From Aphrocallistes beatrix (lineage: Eukaryota; Porifera; Hexactinellida; Sceptrulophora; Aphrocallistidae): 64,000 nt of DNA. Position numbers and translations under genes: made by a program. Positions 46,105 through 57,507 of the stretch are shown here, piece by piece (within the stretch, counting starts at the first letter, position 1; every line of letters begins with the position of its first letter). The notes under the pieces were generated by a model that was given only the letters and a program-made list of their open reading frames with translations, was not told where the DNA came from and did no database searches. The stretch covers positions 4,359,148-4,423,147 of the forward strand of contig OY725499.1 of NCBI GenBank assembly GCA_963281255.1, read 5' to 3'.

Positions 46105-47158
46105 ACTGTAGCCACCACTGGGTTGGAGTATAAGCGCGGGGAACTGAAAATCCAGGAATTAATAAGCAGGTGGGTGGTCTGTCTACTCTATTGGGACTTA
46201 GAGTGGTAACTACAGACATTATATATTGCTATAGTGATAATGCTAGGCAGGGAATTTTAGGCCAAATTACCAATATAACCAATATGTCACTCTATCCAAT
46301 ATCAACTGCAGCAGTATTACCATTCATTGTAAAGTCTACTCACAGTTAGGCTGATTGGAAGAATTTGGGTTTGATTCCATAATTAGTTCTGTCCATATAA
46401 CTCTGAATTATCTGTGGTTTGACCTGAAATTGGAATCCCAAAATTTCATGATTTATATCTGAGGCATTAAAAAGTACATTGCGCATGATCTATCATCACT
46501 TTGTACGCAATATGCAAAAATCACTTAAAATATTTTTATAAATGCAAAACTATTTCAAAAATTAATGTCACTAAAACCACCACACTGCATTTAGCGCAAA
46601 AATCCTCATTTCGGCTCAATTTTTTATTCAATCTCCAACTAAAACGCCTCGTATCGAGCAGAGAATCCTATCAATCGGACCTAACAGCCTCCATTATTCA
46701 CCTTTGGGATTGTATTCCTCTGCAATGTGCAATTGATCATGCGCAATGTGACGATTGATCATGCGCAATGGACTATTTAATATATGTATATCTGCCTAAT
46801 ATTTATATTGTAACAAGGAATCGCTGTACCGTATCTGAGGAGGGGTGAGAGTACCAAGATGTGACTATTTACGTACTAGCAGTCCCTACTGGAACTTATC
46901 TAAGAGTTTGCTCTCTGCCAGAGACTATTTAGATATAACCAGGGATATTCGAGCAGTGTTACCTCTAGGGAATTGTTCTAATTTATTTGATCAGAAAACC
47001 GAGGTTTTTCCTTGATTATTGGATATAGACTAGATAATATTTTGTTTGTATTCTAATAAACATTTCTTGTATCAAATTTTTTTCAAAATACAAATGATCG
47101 AAACATTCCGTATAGGCAATACTGCATCCAGAATGACAATACCCAATCTAATTGACCA
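46105..47158. other. upstream flank of the AF10-like gene
   Basis: No gene is supported. A small direct repeat ATTGATCATGCGCAATG occurs twice near 46733-46768. No obvious TATA box within 200 bp of the next gene. Confidence 0.45.
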
Positions 47159-48622
47159 ATGGAATTTCTTTCTAGCAATCAATGCCATATGGTTGAGAGC
47201 GGCGCTAAGCCTAATTCTCGCTGCTCCGTCTGTTTCGACGAGAAGAACTGGAAAGAAAACCCGCTGGTCTTCTGTGAGGGCTGCAACGTGGTGGTACACC
47301 AGGCATGCTACGGGATACTCAAAGTGCCCGAAGGAATGTGGCACTGCCAGACCTGTGAATCACAGGAGCGGATGGCGCGGGTCAGATGCGAACTCTGCCC
47401 CCTGAAAGGCGGGGCTCTGAAGAGAACAGACAACAACGGGTGGGCACACGTGGTTTGCGCGCTTTACATTCCGGAAGTGAGATTCGCGAACACCCGCACG
47501 ATGGAACCAATCATAATATCCCGCATCCCGCGCGAAAAGTACTCCAAAAGCTGCCACATTTGTGAGGAAGGAAACCAAGAACGTAACGCCACGATTGGCG
47601 CCTGTATGTCCTGCAACTGGGCCAGTTGTCGCGTCTCTTTCCACGTCACCTGTGCCCAGAACTTCGGCCTTCTGACAGAAGAGGAAGAAAGCCGCGACGG
47701 AAGTACGGTCAGGTTTTGCGGTTACTGTCCAACCCACCTTGCACGTGTGTCAATGAATGACAGACGTAAGACTGTAGGCCTAACCGCAGCTTCTCTGCAC
47801 ACACATGCTGATGCACTGGAAGGTAGAGAGAATGTCAGCTGTAAGCGCAGACAGGGAGCCAATCAGGAGGAGAGCTCGAGTAAGCGAGCTGTGCTCAGCT
47901 CAGAGAGCACCTGCTCCAAGTCAGACTCTGAGAGTAACGAGGAAACGCTAAAAATAGTAACGAAAGAGAAGAAGACAACAAGTAAGCAGGAAGCGGCGGG
48001 GAAATCTAGAAGCGGAGGTAAACAAATCGTTGAGAAAGAGAGCAAGAAGCGACTAGTACACAAACAAGAAATAATCAAATCTAAAGTGCACCCCTTATCT
48101 CGACAAGTCTGCAAGTCCCACGGGAGCAAAGAGCAGAAATCGAACAGAGTCGTGGTTCCGGATAGTCTGGAGAAGATGTTAGAAAAGCAATGGGAGCAGA
48201 CATCTGGGTTCATAATGGAACAGGGGGCGAGCTTGGGGGAGATTGACACCCTCCTCACCTCACTGCATAGCCTACAGAATGAGAACCTGGATCTCAAGAA
48301 TCGCATGCATGGACTCTCCATCAAGACAGACAGATTCCAAGCCTCTAATCTGTATCTATCCAGTCTACTCACCATGCACGCTGTGGGGCAAATATCTTCT
48401 AAAATCCCACAATTCAAACCTCCTGAACTGACACCTCCGAAACCACACAGACCGAGGAAAAGAAATACCAAAGCGACAGATCGAACTCCTAAGAGCAAAG
48501 TCAAAACTCTAAAAGGAGAGACGAGTCCGAATTTGGATAACAAAGTTCCTAAATCGACAGAATTAAACACTGAAACTGAAACTGAAACCACAGCGAAACC
48601 AGGATTTAAAACAGAGAACTAG
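47159..48622 (+). CDS. AF10/AF17-like (MLLT10/MLLT6) PHD-finger protein, single exon
   Basis: A 487-residue nuclear chromatin reader; vertebrate AF10/AF17 bind histone H3 and recruit DOT1L for H3K79 methylation. Visible domains: PHD1 (C22, C25, C39, C42, H47, C50, C63, C66), the knuckle with RVRCELCP (75-81), and GALKRTDNNGWAHVVCALYIPEV (85-107). An extended PHD follows (C132, C135, C149, C152, C157, H162, C165, C187, C190, H193). Then comes a Lys/Ser-rich linker (200-335) and the octapeptide-motif leucine zipper (about 336-400, with FIMEQGASLGEIDTLLTSLHSL), which in AF10 contacts DOT1L. The Pro/Lys-rich tail may include a nuclear localisation signal. A stop lies in frame two codons before the first Met. 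TTTCTTTCTAG at 47165-47175 could instead be a splice acceptor, with Met11 or an upstream exon as the true start. It is much shorter than the roughly 1000-residue vertebrate proteins, yet the core set is complete. Confidence 0.9.
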   Translation: MEFLSSNQCHMVESGAKPNSRCSVCFDEKNWKENPLVFCEGCNVVVHQACYGILKVPEGMWHCQTCESQERMARVRCELCPLKGGALKRTDNNGWAHVVCALYIPEVRFANTRTMEPIIISRIPREKYSKSCHICEEGNQERNATIGACMSCNWASCRVSFHVTCAQNFGLLTEEEESRDGSTVRFCGYCPTHLARVSMNDRRKTVGLTAASLHTHADALEGRENVSCKRRQGANQEESSSKRAVLSSESTCSKSDSESNEETLKIVTKEKKTTSKQEAAGKSRSGGKQIVEKESKKRLVHKQEIIKSKVHPLSRQVCKSHGSKEQKSNRVVVPDSLEKMLEKQWEQTSGFIMEQGASLGEIDTLLTSLHSLQNENLDLKNRMHGLSIKTDRFQASNLYLSSLLTMHAVGQISSKIPQFKPPELTPPKPHRPRKRNTKATDRTPKSKVKTLKGETSPNLDNKVPKSTELNTETETETTAKPGFKTEN

Positions 48623-48767
48623 AATCATGCCATACGTTCATGTTAGACTTTTTATTAATTTAAAGTTGGTGTGATTTAATTGGTATGTGTCATTAACAGT
48701 TATCTCATTCTATTAATGGATTCAGTGATGATATCTATTATTAGACGGAATGAAGCGAATGAAATCA
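48623..48767. other. 3' flank of AF10-like gene
   Basis: No poly(A) tract follows the stop, which argues against a recent processed retrocopy. Confidence 0.5.
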
Positions 48768-49312
48768 GATCCAGATCTGATCTAACCTTATCAGCTGATT
48801 GTTATTCGACCAATGAAGTTCACAGCTTTCTCATCCAGGTTTTCACACCTCTTAGGAATGTTTCATAAATTTCCAAATTTGTACAATATATTATTGAATT
48901 TTATTACTGACAAATTTCCTTTTAGAGTAAAAATATATTTATTATACTTTTAGATTTGATTCCATATCTCCCCTGACCCATGATACGTTATGATGACGTC
49001 ATAATATAATAATTGGGATATTATTTGGAATAAAATTAGAAGGGTATTTATTTTGTGTAAAATACTATGTTTATATCTCAGAAATCTATGAGTAACGTAG
49101 AAAAAAAAGATGGAAATTTAGAACCAATAATTAGTTCAACAAATAATTAGTTAAGTTAGTGAATAATTTAACCCCGTTTTCAGTTATTTTTATTTGTGTT
49201 TATTTACTATTAGATTCAACTTAAATATGTGAAGCTTTAAATTTTCAACAATTTTTGGCTTTCGCTTTTAAAACTGTTATAGAGACCATGGATATATAAT
49301 AGCAGTGGGCAA

Positions 49313-49582
49313 CCTGGAGACCGCGAGACTAAATTTGATGTCCCGCGACTCTTTCAAACACTCTATTAAGGGGGCCGCGTGTTAGTGGTTGTAATACAAA
49401 ATGGGCCCGCCTAATTTTGGTGTGAAATTGATGCTGATATCAATATATCTTCTATAATCATTATATAATAATTCAATTAATTTTACTCGTTATTTTTGTT
49501 TTTAAGTATAATTTTAGTTATTACATTGCTTCCAAATAGGTTTCTTTGGGGCCCACTTTAGGATTAATGTTGCCCGCCACTG
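49313..49582. mobile_element. hAT-like MITE, complete in unit 1
   Basis: Ends CAGTGGGCAACCTGG and GTTGCCCGCCACTG. A clear 8-bp duplication was not found. In unit 2 its left part (54993-55064) and middle part (58212-58328) are separated by the P-like element, and its right end is replaced. Confidence 0.65.
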
Positions 49583-50143
49583 CTATATATAAGATATGTT
49601 GTGATTTGTTAAACAAATTCTAGGCATCCGAATAAATAAATGGGTTTCCTGCTTATCAATTTATGGATTTTATTTCATTCCCCTCCCCCCCCCCCCGTTT
49701 ATTAATTTTCATAATTTGAATATGAAAATTTTATCCAAACACAGCTTTTTACTGGATCTTTTGTATGTTATTTTCCTGAATGAAATTTCTCACTCCCTTT
49801 TATTTGGGTGCCTGGATTACACATATAACATTTAGCATTTAGTCCTAGTAGGAAAGGAGGTACGTATTTGAAATATTTATAAGGAAATGAAATGGTAGTC
49901 AACATACTTATGTAGAGGAGCATAGTTAATATATTTCACTGTATACTCGAATTCAACCTTGGACCATAGGATAAATAAATAAAATTGCATTATCAATGAC
50001 GGCATTCCCCCCTGATGAGTAAGCAATTTAAACCAGCATGGAATCATGTAGACATTGTGAGATGCATAATATCAGTGGTTAATCAATTGGTTTTATTATT
50101 GATGTCTTGATGTTGTAATGCAATCTCTTGTGGCTCATGTATG

Positions 50144-50647
50144 TACAGTCGACTCTCGTTAATACGAACACGGGTAAGGAGTACAATCGGATAAGAAGTG
50201 CAAGTTTTGATTCCCCAACCTAATCTATGGCAAAATATATACAAACAAACTCCGGTTAACACGAACACGGATAAGACGAAATATCGGATAATAAGTACGA
50301 TTTGTGGGTCCCCTTCAGTGCGTTTTCAATACTAAATACATCGGTTAATACGAACAGGTGTGTGCCTACGAGCACTTTGAATATGGTACGTAGTATGTAC
50401 GCGTAGATAGAATCTAGACAGATATTTCTCAATGAAAATACAGTCGAATCTCGTTAATACAACATGGATAATGAGTTCTCTATTTGACAAGTACAATTTC
50501 ATACTCTCACGTAGTTATCACTGTACTAGTATATTAAGTATTTTGGACAAATGTGGCTATGTACGTACTTCGGTTAATACGTACTCCGGATAAGGAGTAC
50601 AAATCTCCACGGTCCTTTGGTGTATATGTTAACGAGAGTCGACTGTA
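50144..50647. mobile_element. pogo/Tigger-like element (family I), long copy
   Basis: TA-bounded; ends CAGTCGACTCTCGTTAATAC and TTAACGAGAGTCGACTG. An additional internal terminus (CAGTCGAATCTCGTTAATAC, about 50441) suggests a nested or duplicated copy. The unit 2 counterpart at 59400-59585 is a deleted version. Confidence 0.8.
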
Positions 50648-52384
50648 ATTATTTACGACCAGTTTGGATAGATTATGATTAGTAGAACACATCCATATCA
50701 ATTCTAGTAACCATTTTGATAAAAAATGGTGGTAGATTTAGATTGTAAGATTTAATATTTAGTTTATAAACAAGGGATAATAGAACTCATTTATTTTAAA
50801 ATAAGGGCATCGGATAGACACCCAGAGCATAGAGCTCAACTTACCTGTATTTAGTTTTTGTTTGAAGTTTGTAAAGTAGTTTTATAAGCACTGAGTTTAG
50901 TGTACGCTAGCTTATAATACAGTTTCAATACAATCATGTTATGGGTCTGTTTAATGACGAAATTCTATCCATTGTTCTATCTAGTGAATGGTATTGTTTG
51001 ATAGATTCTCAATTGAATTATCAAATGTTATCTTCATGGAACAGGAGTGTGGAAGCTTTATTAGTTTTACCAGTATGCGAGTATAGCACAGTGGTCAGCA
51101 GGCCGGACTTATTCTCTCCTCTGCAAAACTATGATAGTTTGACCTCCAAAATTCGGACAGTGTAGTAAAGCAAGAAGTTGTGCACCTCTGTATACGATTT
51201 CAATGAGACACATTGTTAAGGTGGTATCCAGGATAGAGCTGCCAATATAACACAAGAATTGACCTATGACCCATGATCCATCAATTGACTCATGTGTCAT
51301 AGTGCATCCATCACTAAATTCCCAATTCAAGTGATCAGCTTCTAAAATGGTCATAATGGTCTCTCCTCTGCAAAACTATAATAGTTAGACCTACAAAATT
51401 TTGAAAATTGACCCATGGGCCATGTAACTACGTAGTTAGTATCTTTTAAGGGGGCGGCACAATATTTTTGATTGCGGCCTGCATGGCTCGGGCAAGTGCC
51501 GTCCAATAAATATATAACTTATGTGATTATACTTCTTTAATCGACTCGAGTTTGCAAATATTCTTTTTTATTCAATCATTGGATTTAATTTAAAGCATTG
51601 CACACTACAAACCTTGTAACATGTAGTGGTTTGTCGCGAACGGCAAGACGTTAGTTCAAGCCAATGAAACTACTGAAGAGAGTAACGAAAACCGCGAACA
51701 GTCGAAGGAACGAGTGGCGAATAGCAAAACAAGACTCAAAGAAATTTCCGCAAATATTAGTTATCTCAAATAGGATAATCGGACAATTAATTAATTAATT
51801 AAAAGGTGAGGCTTCTTCTTTCAAACATTTTCCCCTATTTTTTTATTATATAATAATAATAATTTTATTATATCCGTACTGTATTGTAATTAGTCTCCAA
51901 TAGTATGGGGGTGGAGCAGGTGATTATCTAGGAGCGCGAGACGCTCCTTTAGGCGTATGATTTTAAGTCTCAAAGTGTTTAGGAGCATGAAAATCCAGAA
52001 TAATACCCACTTTACCCTATCTTATGATGCGATTTACAGATTTAGGCGTAAGAAAATTTAGGGATTTTAGATTAGGAGGGTATCTCTGGAGGGCTGTATA
52101 ATACCCTGGCCTGGAGTATTACGAAATGTTTACCTGCGGCAATACAGAATCAATAATGCAGAGTAGTAGAGCAGTTTAAAGTAGTAATTTACTTTTATAA
52201 CAACATGAGACATGCTCTCCATTCAAAATGGCTTTCATTCCCTTCTCCTGATCTCATGACACCTGAATTAAGGTCCATACACCCCTAAGGGGTATGTGAA
52301 CCCTATGTTGAGGAACCATGATTTAGTTCAACCATCTGAAGTTGTGTATAATCAGTGGAATTTTTATTTTTTAAAAGATAATTT
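50648..52384. other. non-coding part of duplication unit 1
   Basis: Downstream flank of the NHL gene, matched by about 59600-60965 in unit 2. No gene. Contains repeat G copy 2. Confidence 0.5.
51928..52105. repeat. interspersed repeat family G, copy 2
   Basis: CTAGGAGCGCGAGACGCTCC hairpin start, TTTAGGCGTATGATTTTAAG, then TTTAGGCGTAAGAAAATT. Part of a ~290-bp insertion absent from unit 2. Confidence 0.65.
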
Positions 52385-52551
52385 TCTAGTGTTGTTTTAC
52401 CTTAGATATACAATTTAAACCTACTTTTACTCGCGATTCGAATTCTAAAGTAATTTCGTGATATTCTATTAACCAAATTCCACCCAGAGAATTGTTTAGA
52501 CGTTTATAAGAAAATTCATTTAAAACACACTCACAAACACAAAAAGAGGAA

Positions 52552-53790
52552 TCAATAAAAAATATGTAACATAAACTTAGTAGAAGAAGAACAAACAATC
52601 TTGTTGTTCGGTGTAATGGTAATTCCTCGAGGTTGTATTTCCTTATCTTCATCCTGACTACCTCCTAGTGTGTGTAGGAGAATGCCTGCTGGAGAGAACA
52701 CCTTGATACGTTTAGCTGTGTAGTCACCGATAAGGATATTGTTCTGTTTATCTAAACAGAAACAAAATCCTCTTTCTACCTGGAAGCCACTTCCCTCCCC
52801 ACGAGTAATGAATGAACGGAGTTTGCTACCAGATTTATGAAATACGTGGAGACATGGGTTATCTTTTGAGCTCAGTACATACACTTCATCATTTAGTGTC
52901 TTCACGTCACGAGGTATAGTCATAGTAGAGTGTTGAATGGAAAGTTTAAACCTGAGTTCACAATCCATAACAACAACTCTGTTATTACCATAATCAGCTA
53001 CATACACATCTCCATTACTCGAGGCAGAGATGTATAGAGGATTAGAGAACTTGTTCTCTCCAGATCCCTCCTTACCTACTCTAGACACTAAACGGTAGTC
53101 TGGTAGCTTGTAGCGGAATATAATGCACTTTGACCAGTCGCTAACATATATATTCTCCCCACTGATAGCTACTCCCACTGGACAAACTAATTCTCCTTCA
53201 CCGAATGAGTGAATGTATTCTCCTTCCTCAGAGAATACACAGACTCTACTTGACTTAAAAATGTAGTCCACCACATATATGAGATGACTAGTCTCATCAT
53301 ATGCTATTCCCTTAGGCGAATAGAGTTGTCCAGGTCCTGTCCCTTTCTCACTGACAGAGATGCGTGGTTGTGAGAGTGCGGGGTAGTTGGGAGTGGAGAG
53401 GATCTGTTTCTGGATCAGCTGTCCCAGTTGAGAGATGGTCTCCTCCACATCTCGTGTCTCGCACTGGAACGACAGCTCCATTGGTCGATCAGTCACCTCC
53501 AGATCTCTCAGCTTAGTTTCGATATCATCCGTCATCTTCTCTCTCAGAGAGTGGAGCATGTTCTCTTCCATTTTATCGTGGAGTTGTTCCTTGGTTTGGA
53601 GGAGCTGTTGTTTCGTCCTGATGAGGCCTGTCTCCCTTGCTCGCATCTCGTCCCTCCTCTCTCGGTACTCGAGGAGGAGCTCCATACGTCGCCTATTCAC
53701 TGTATGCACCAGCTCATCAAAGCGTGAGTTGATTGCTACCTCCACTGGGTCCATCACGACGGCTGCTGGTTCAGGGAATCTCTCTGCCAT
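52552..53790 (-). CDS. coiled-coil plus NHL-propeller protein, paralogue 1
   Basis: A 412-residue intronless protein resembling the C-terminal half of TRIM-NHL proteins, without RING or B-boxes. Residues 15-130 are a charged helical region (RFDELVHTVNRRR onwards), probably a dimerising coiled coil. Residues 145-412 hold six NHL-type blades, at about 150-187, 201-228, 243-276, 291-318, 335-366 and 384-411; the third is the clearest (GDVYVADYGNNRVVVMD). NHL propellers bind RNA or protein; the ligand here is unknown. There is no signal peptide or transmembrane segment, so it is probably cytosolic. A TATA box lies 70 bp upstream. It is one of two tandem paralogues, about 88% identical by hand count, with most differences in blades 1-3. 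Confidence 0.85.
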   Translation of the reverse strand: MAERFPEPAAVVMDPVEVAINSRFDELVHTVNRRRMELLLEYRERRDEMRARETGLIRTKQQLLQTKEQLHDKMEENMLHSLREKMTDDIETKLRDLEVTDRPMELSFQCETRDVEETISQLGQLIQKQILSTPNYPALSQPRISVSEKGTGPGQLYSPKGIAYDETSHLIYVVDYIFKSSRVCVFSEEGEYIHSFGEGELVCPVGVAISGENIYVSDWSKCIIFRYKLPDYRLVSRVGKEGSGENKFSNPLYISASSNGDVYVADYGNNRVVVMDCELRFKLSIQHSTMTIPRDVKTLNDEVYVLSSKDNPCLHVFHKSGSKLRSFITRGEGSGFQVERGFCFCLDKQNNILIGDYTAKRIKVFSPAGILLHTLGGSQDEDKEIQPRGITITPNNKIVCSSSTKFMLHIFY

Positions 53791-53856
53791 TCTGTTTGCT
53801 CGTATTAGTTGCTTGTATCAGTTGTGTACTAGAAATGGCGTATCAGGATGGAGTGT

Positions 53857-53867
53857 CTATTTATAGT
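53857..53867 (-). promoter_or_regulatory. TATA box of NHL gene 1
   Basis: The minus strand reads ACTATAAATAG, about 70 bp upstream of the ATG. The surrounding 100 bp is nearly identical in unit 2. Confidence 0.6.
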
Positions 53868-54725
53868 AGTGGCTACTGCTCCCGCTAGAGAGAGAGTGCA
53901 ACCACATCTCGTGGATTGTGTCTAGATGGCTGCACTATCAGAGGATGTGGAGTGGTGGCTCTCTCTCTGAGAGGAAGCAACTCTTGCACTATGACTCATA
54001 TTTCCTCTCACTGGATAATTTAAGACATGTCACTACCTCATTCACTTTCAGGATTGCGTTGTACTTTCTAGAACAAAGCTATTTCTAAATATCATAGCTC
54101 CTGATTCTATAGCATAATTATAGTTGTAGAGATAAGCAGAATAGTAATGATTGTGCAGATCGTTTTCCTTTTGATTTTATGTTCTCAAGTTTTTAGAGAA
54201 GAGATGCACACAGAGGTAAACTCAAGGGTTTTGCTCACTAAAATTTCTCAAATTAACATTGAGTATGCAATCCCCTCAAGGAATAGCTGGAATTGTCACA
54301 CTATAGATCTAGATCTGATCTAACCTTGTCAGCTGATTGTTATTCGACCAATGAAGTTCACAGCTTTCTCATCCAGGTTTTCACACCTCTTAGGAATGTT
54401 TCATAAATTTCCAAATTTGTACAATATATGATTGAATTTTATTACTGACAAATTTCCTTTTAGAGTAAAAATATATTTATTATACTTTTAGATTTGATTC
54501 CATCCCCTGACCCATAATACGTTATGATAACGTCATAATATAATAATTGAGATGAAATTAGAAGGATATTTTTATTTATTTTGTGTAAAATACTATGTTT
54601 CTCACAAATCTATGTGTAACGTAGAAAAAAAGAGATGAAAATTTAGAACCAATAACTAGTCCAAGAGGGTAGTGAATATTTAAATCCTATTTCCAGTTAT
54701 TTTTATTTGTGTTTATTTACTAATA

Positions 54726-54890
54726 CAGCGGTTTTCAACCTTTTTTGAATGTGGACCCCCTATAGCAATTTTCATTTATTCTGTGGACCCCCTCCTATTA
54801 ACCGTATTATAAAATTTCGAATCCTGTAGACCCCCTGATATCTTCTATGGACCACTAAGGGGTCCATGGACCCCAGGTTGGGAACCACTG
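54726..54890. mobile_element. hAT-type MITE with paralogous empty site
   Basis: Ends CAGCGGTTTTCAACC and GGTTGGGAACCACTG. Flanks TACTAATA / TACTATTA (7 of 8). Unit 1 has the uninterrupted TTTACTATTAGATTC at about 49205-49219, confirming insertion after the duplication. Confidence 0.9.
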
Positions 54891-55766
54891 TACTATTAGA
54901 TTCAACTTAAATATATGAAGCTTTAAATTTTCAACCTTTTTTGGCTTTCGCTTTTTATACTGTTATAGAGACCATGGATATATAACAGCAGTGGCAACCT
55001 AGGACCGCTAGACTAAATTTGATGTCCCGCGACTCTTTCAAACACTCTACTAATTTACTATGGGCATGGCCTACTTAACTCAGGCCTCACAGTAGAATGT
55101 GAAATTTGGACCAGGGATGCGATCGAAGCCGAACAATGAAATACCTACTTTTCAATATTTCGTGGCAATTTTAGTACATAATGATTTGAGTGATAGCCTT
55201 GAGCGTTCACATTTGATCTAACCCTCATTAATTTCTATTTTAAATGTCTCCATCATACTATACTATATTGAGTATTGAAGTGATATATATATATTTCATT
55301 TAAATAATTGAAGTAAACAAGACAATACTATTACAATCACAGTTAATAATGTATTAAAACAGTTTTACAATACATAAACTTTCTTTCGATCATTTTAGCG
55401 CTGTTGTTGTCTCCGATTAACAAATTGAGGGTTGAGTTACTGGTATGTGAGAAAGGTTGGCCGTGCTTACAGCTGAACTAAATAAAGAAAAATAAAATAA
55501 CACATACTATATTAAAATATTAGGATATCAAGAGTTAAATTTTTTCAATTTACGTTCTTCAATTCCTCTACATACTACCATGGAATTCTAATTTTTTACT
55601 TTATTAGCTATCATACAATTTCATGAAACAAATAACAACCTACGTAGAATCGAAAAACGAGGAATATTGTAGGAAGGACATGTATTTTCCCAGGCATCAC
55701 AATCATTGCTATCTACTATGTATTGAGTTTAAAGCAAGCTCGACTAGAATTTTCCTCGCTGGCCCT

Positions 55767-56080
55767 TCATGGTAACAGACGAACAATGCAGGACCATTTT
55801 TTCTGAAGGCTAGAGACCATGATAGCAATTACAGTTTTCGTAGGATTATCTGGACATATATTGGATCCTATAATTTTGCCTCCCTTGTATGATATACCGG
55901 GTTTTACGTGAATTTCATCCATTTGAAGGATGACATGTTTTTGTTCATTCGAAAAAGAACACGTTGCTTGCCTCAGGAATGGAAAGAATTCATTTTCGAG
56001 CCCAAATGAAGAGTACAATTTTTAAAGTATTGAAGTGAGGAAGTGATAGGCAAGGAATGTGCTGGAGATACTATAACAAG
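55767..56080 (-). pseudogene. P-type (THAP9-like) transposase, catalytic-domain fragment
   Basis: The minus strand reads LYSSFGLENEFFPFLRQATCSF..., then VILQMDEIHVKPGISYKGGKIIG and VIAIMVSSLQKKWSC. This matches the RNase H-like catalytic core of P/THAP9 transposases, where MDE carries the first acidic residue. Just upstream, in another frame, LPHFNTLK fits the conserved LP-x-x-x-TL segment, so a frameshift lies near 56020. The frame stops at 55767, and the later catalytic residues and C-terminal domains are absent before the terminal repeat. Confidence 0.75.
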
Positions 56081-56150
56081 CTGCCGAGATCAGATGTGTT
56101 TTAAGAGATAATATTTGTGTGAGTATGTTGTATCTACGTCTATTTTGGGA

Positions 56151-57074
56151 TACGGACAGTTCGTTACACGGACACTTCGTTACACGGACACTTCGTTACA
56201 TGGACACTTCGTTACATGGACACTTCGTTACATGGACAGTTCGTTACATGGACAGTTCGTTACATGGATATTTCAACATGAAGTCTCTGAGGAAGCAAAC
56301 AATTTTTTGAGAGATCTCCTGCGAACTCTTACAAATTAAGTGTTAAATTCACTTTCAATTATTCTATTAGAATGTGCCTTTACTACTCACTCTGGCTTCT
56401 AATTGTTTTGTGGTTGTCAAATGTGACCATTTCAAATGTGACCAAAAGTGAGCAGAATAAACATTGTGAAGTATATGCTGCGAGTAATTGGTGATGTTAC
56501 CCATTGGCAGTGTGAAAAGAGAGATTCTTGTAAAGCGAGGATACATACTAAAGGTAGTGTAATCATCAAACGCACCAATGAACATCTTCATGATGCAGAG
56601 ATGACACATATTCGTAATTTGGAAGTAAAGGTTGGGATAAAACGGAGAGCGAGAGAGAGTAATGATCCTGTTCATCATATTGTTGGTGATGAGCTTCAAG
56701 ATGCAGCAACGGAAACTGTAGTCAAACTTCCAAAAATAGATAGTCTTAAGCGCACGATACGACGAAGGGTCCATGTAACGAACTGTCCATGTAACGAACT
56801 GTCCATGTAACGAAGTGTCCTGTAACGAAGTGTCCGTGTAACGAAGTGTCCGTGTAACGAAGTATCCAGTAACGAACTGTCCATGTAACGAAGTGTCCTG
56901 TAACGAAGTGTCCTGTAACGAAGTGTCCGTGTAACGAACTGTCCATGTAACGAACTGTCCATGTAACGAACTGTCCATGTAACGAAGTGTCCGTGTAACG
57001 AAGTGTCCTGTAACGAAGTGTCCGTGTAACGAAGTGTCCAGTAACGAACTGTCCGTAACGAACTGTCCGTATTC
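56151..57074. mobile_element. foldback/MULE-like element with 16-bp modular ends and FLYWCH fragment
   Basis: The left end has seven units of CGGACA(C/G)TTCGTTACA plus a degenerate one (56153-56280). The right end has about 19 inverted units (56770-57070). It is flanked by the direct repeat CGTCTATTTT(T)GGGA (56137-56150, 57075-57089). Transposase motifs on either side are collinear on the minus strand, so it split a P-type transposase. The 10-bp or longer target repeat and MULE-type cargo point to a foldback-like MULE derivative. Confidence 0.8.
56448..56765 (+). pseudogene. FLYWCH zinc-finger fragment of a MULE-type gene
   Basis: Residues 20-48 show the FLYWCH pattern W20-x-C22, C28-x-AR, then H46-x-H48 (HWQCEKRDSCKARIHTK...NEHLHD). 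The following GDELQDAATETVVKLPKIDSLKRTIRR is the conserved linker after FLYWCH in MULE transposases and related zinc-finger proteins. The upstream FLY part is lost and the frame then runs into the terminal tandem repeats. No DDE transposase domain remains. It is either a deleted autonomous MULE or a captured gene fragment. Confidence 0.7.
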
Positions 57075-57439
57075 CGTCTATTTTTGGGAACAAGACTGTT
57101 TCTAATTGGCATTGAATGAATTGGAGTCGACAAATTTCTGGATGCTTAGATGTTTCCACATCCGAACTGGTATGCATAATATCAATGGCTTGTTGGATAT
57201 GAACATTCGCTGATGATATATGGGAAGCAGTACATATATTCAGAATTCTTAGATGCCTCACATTGATAAGGCGCACTAGAAATTTCATTCACAAGTAATT
57301 CAAGTTGTCGAATATCACTTAGGCAACTGAGCGAATGTAGAAAAATCACATTTTTACAAAAGGCCTTGATAAAAAGATCGAACGTTACTACCAAATAAAC
57401 ATCAACTAGTATACTAGAATTATCTAAACTAGGACGCAT
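57075..57439 (-). pseudogene. probable middle part of the P-type transposase
   Basis: Two overlapping minus-strand frames lie between the THAP fragment and the nested element. One ends FIQCQLETVLFPKIDGIRT, resembling the FI-x-x-QL...GRRY segment preceding the LALSL region in P-type transposases. The match is weak but the position and order fit. Confidence 0.4.
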
Positions 57440-57507
57440 AAAATCAAGCTATGCTCATCTGGGTACCATAATGACCAGGTTTTAGGTAAAGAAATAAGTG
57501 ATAACTT

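Larger units (their letters stand above)
48768..54240. repeat. tandem segmental duplication, unit 1
   Basis: The sequence from CAGATCTGATCTAACCTTAT (48772) to about 54240 recurs in order at 54306-62860. It carries one NHL gene, a family I MITE and repeat G. Unit 1 lacks the hAT MITE and the P-like element present in unit 2. Repeat G with its AT-rich flank (51838-52130) is absent from the matching point in unit 2. Confidence 0.85.

Noticed and set aside
47863-48591. 242-codon minus-strand frame opposite the AF10-like gene, and the frames at 47046-47405 and 47360-47737
   Set aside because: Antisense or shifted shadows of a well-conserved PHD/OM-LZ coding sequence; no domain of their own.
53428-53866. 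99- and 143-codon plus-strand frames opposite the NHL genes (also 62016-62454)
   Set aside because: Shadows of the coiled-coil coding region; conserved only because the sense gene is duplicated.
56770-57070. CRISPR-like array of short direct repeats
   Set aside because: Units are contiguous 14-16 bp with no spacers, and match inverted units at the other end of the element in an animal genome.
56115-57133. Long open frames on both strands made of repeating RYTDTSLHGQFVT-like peptides
   Set aside because: They are translations of the 16-bp tandem end units of the foldback element; three frames are open only because the unit lacks stops.
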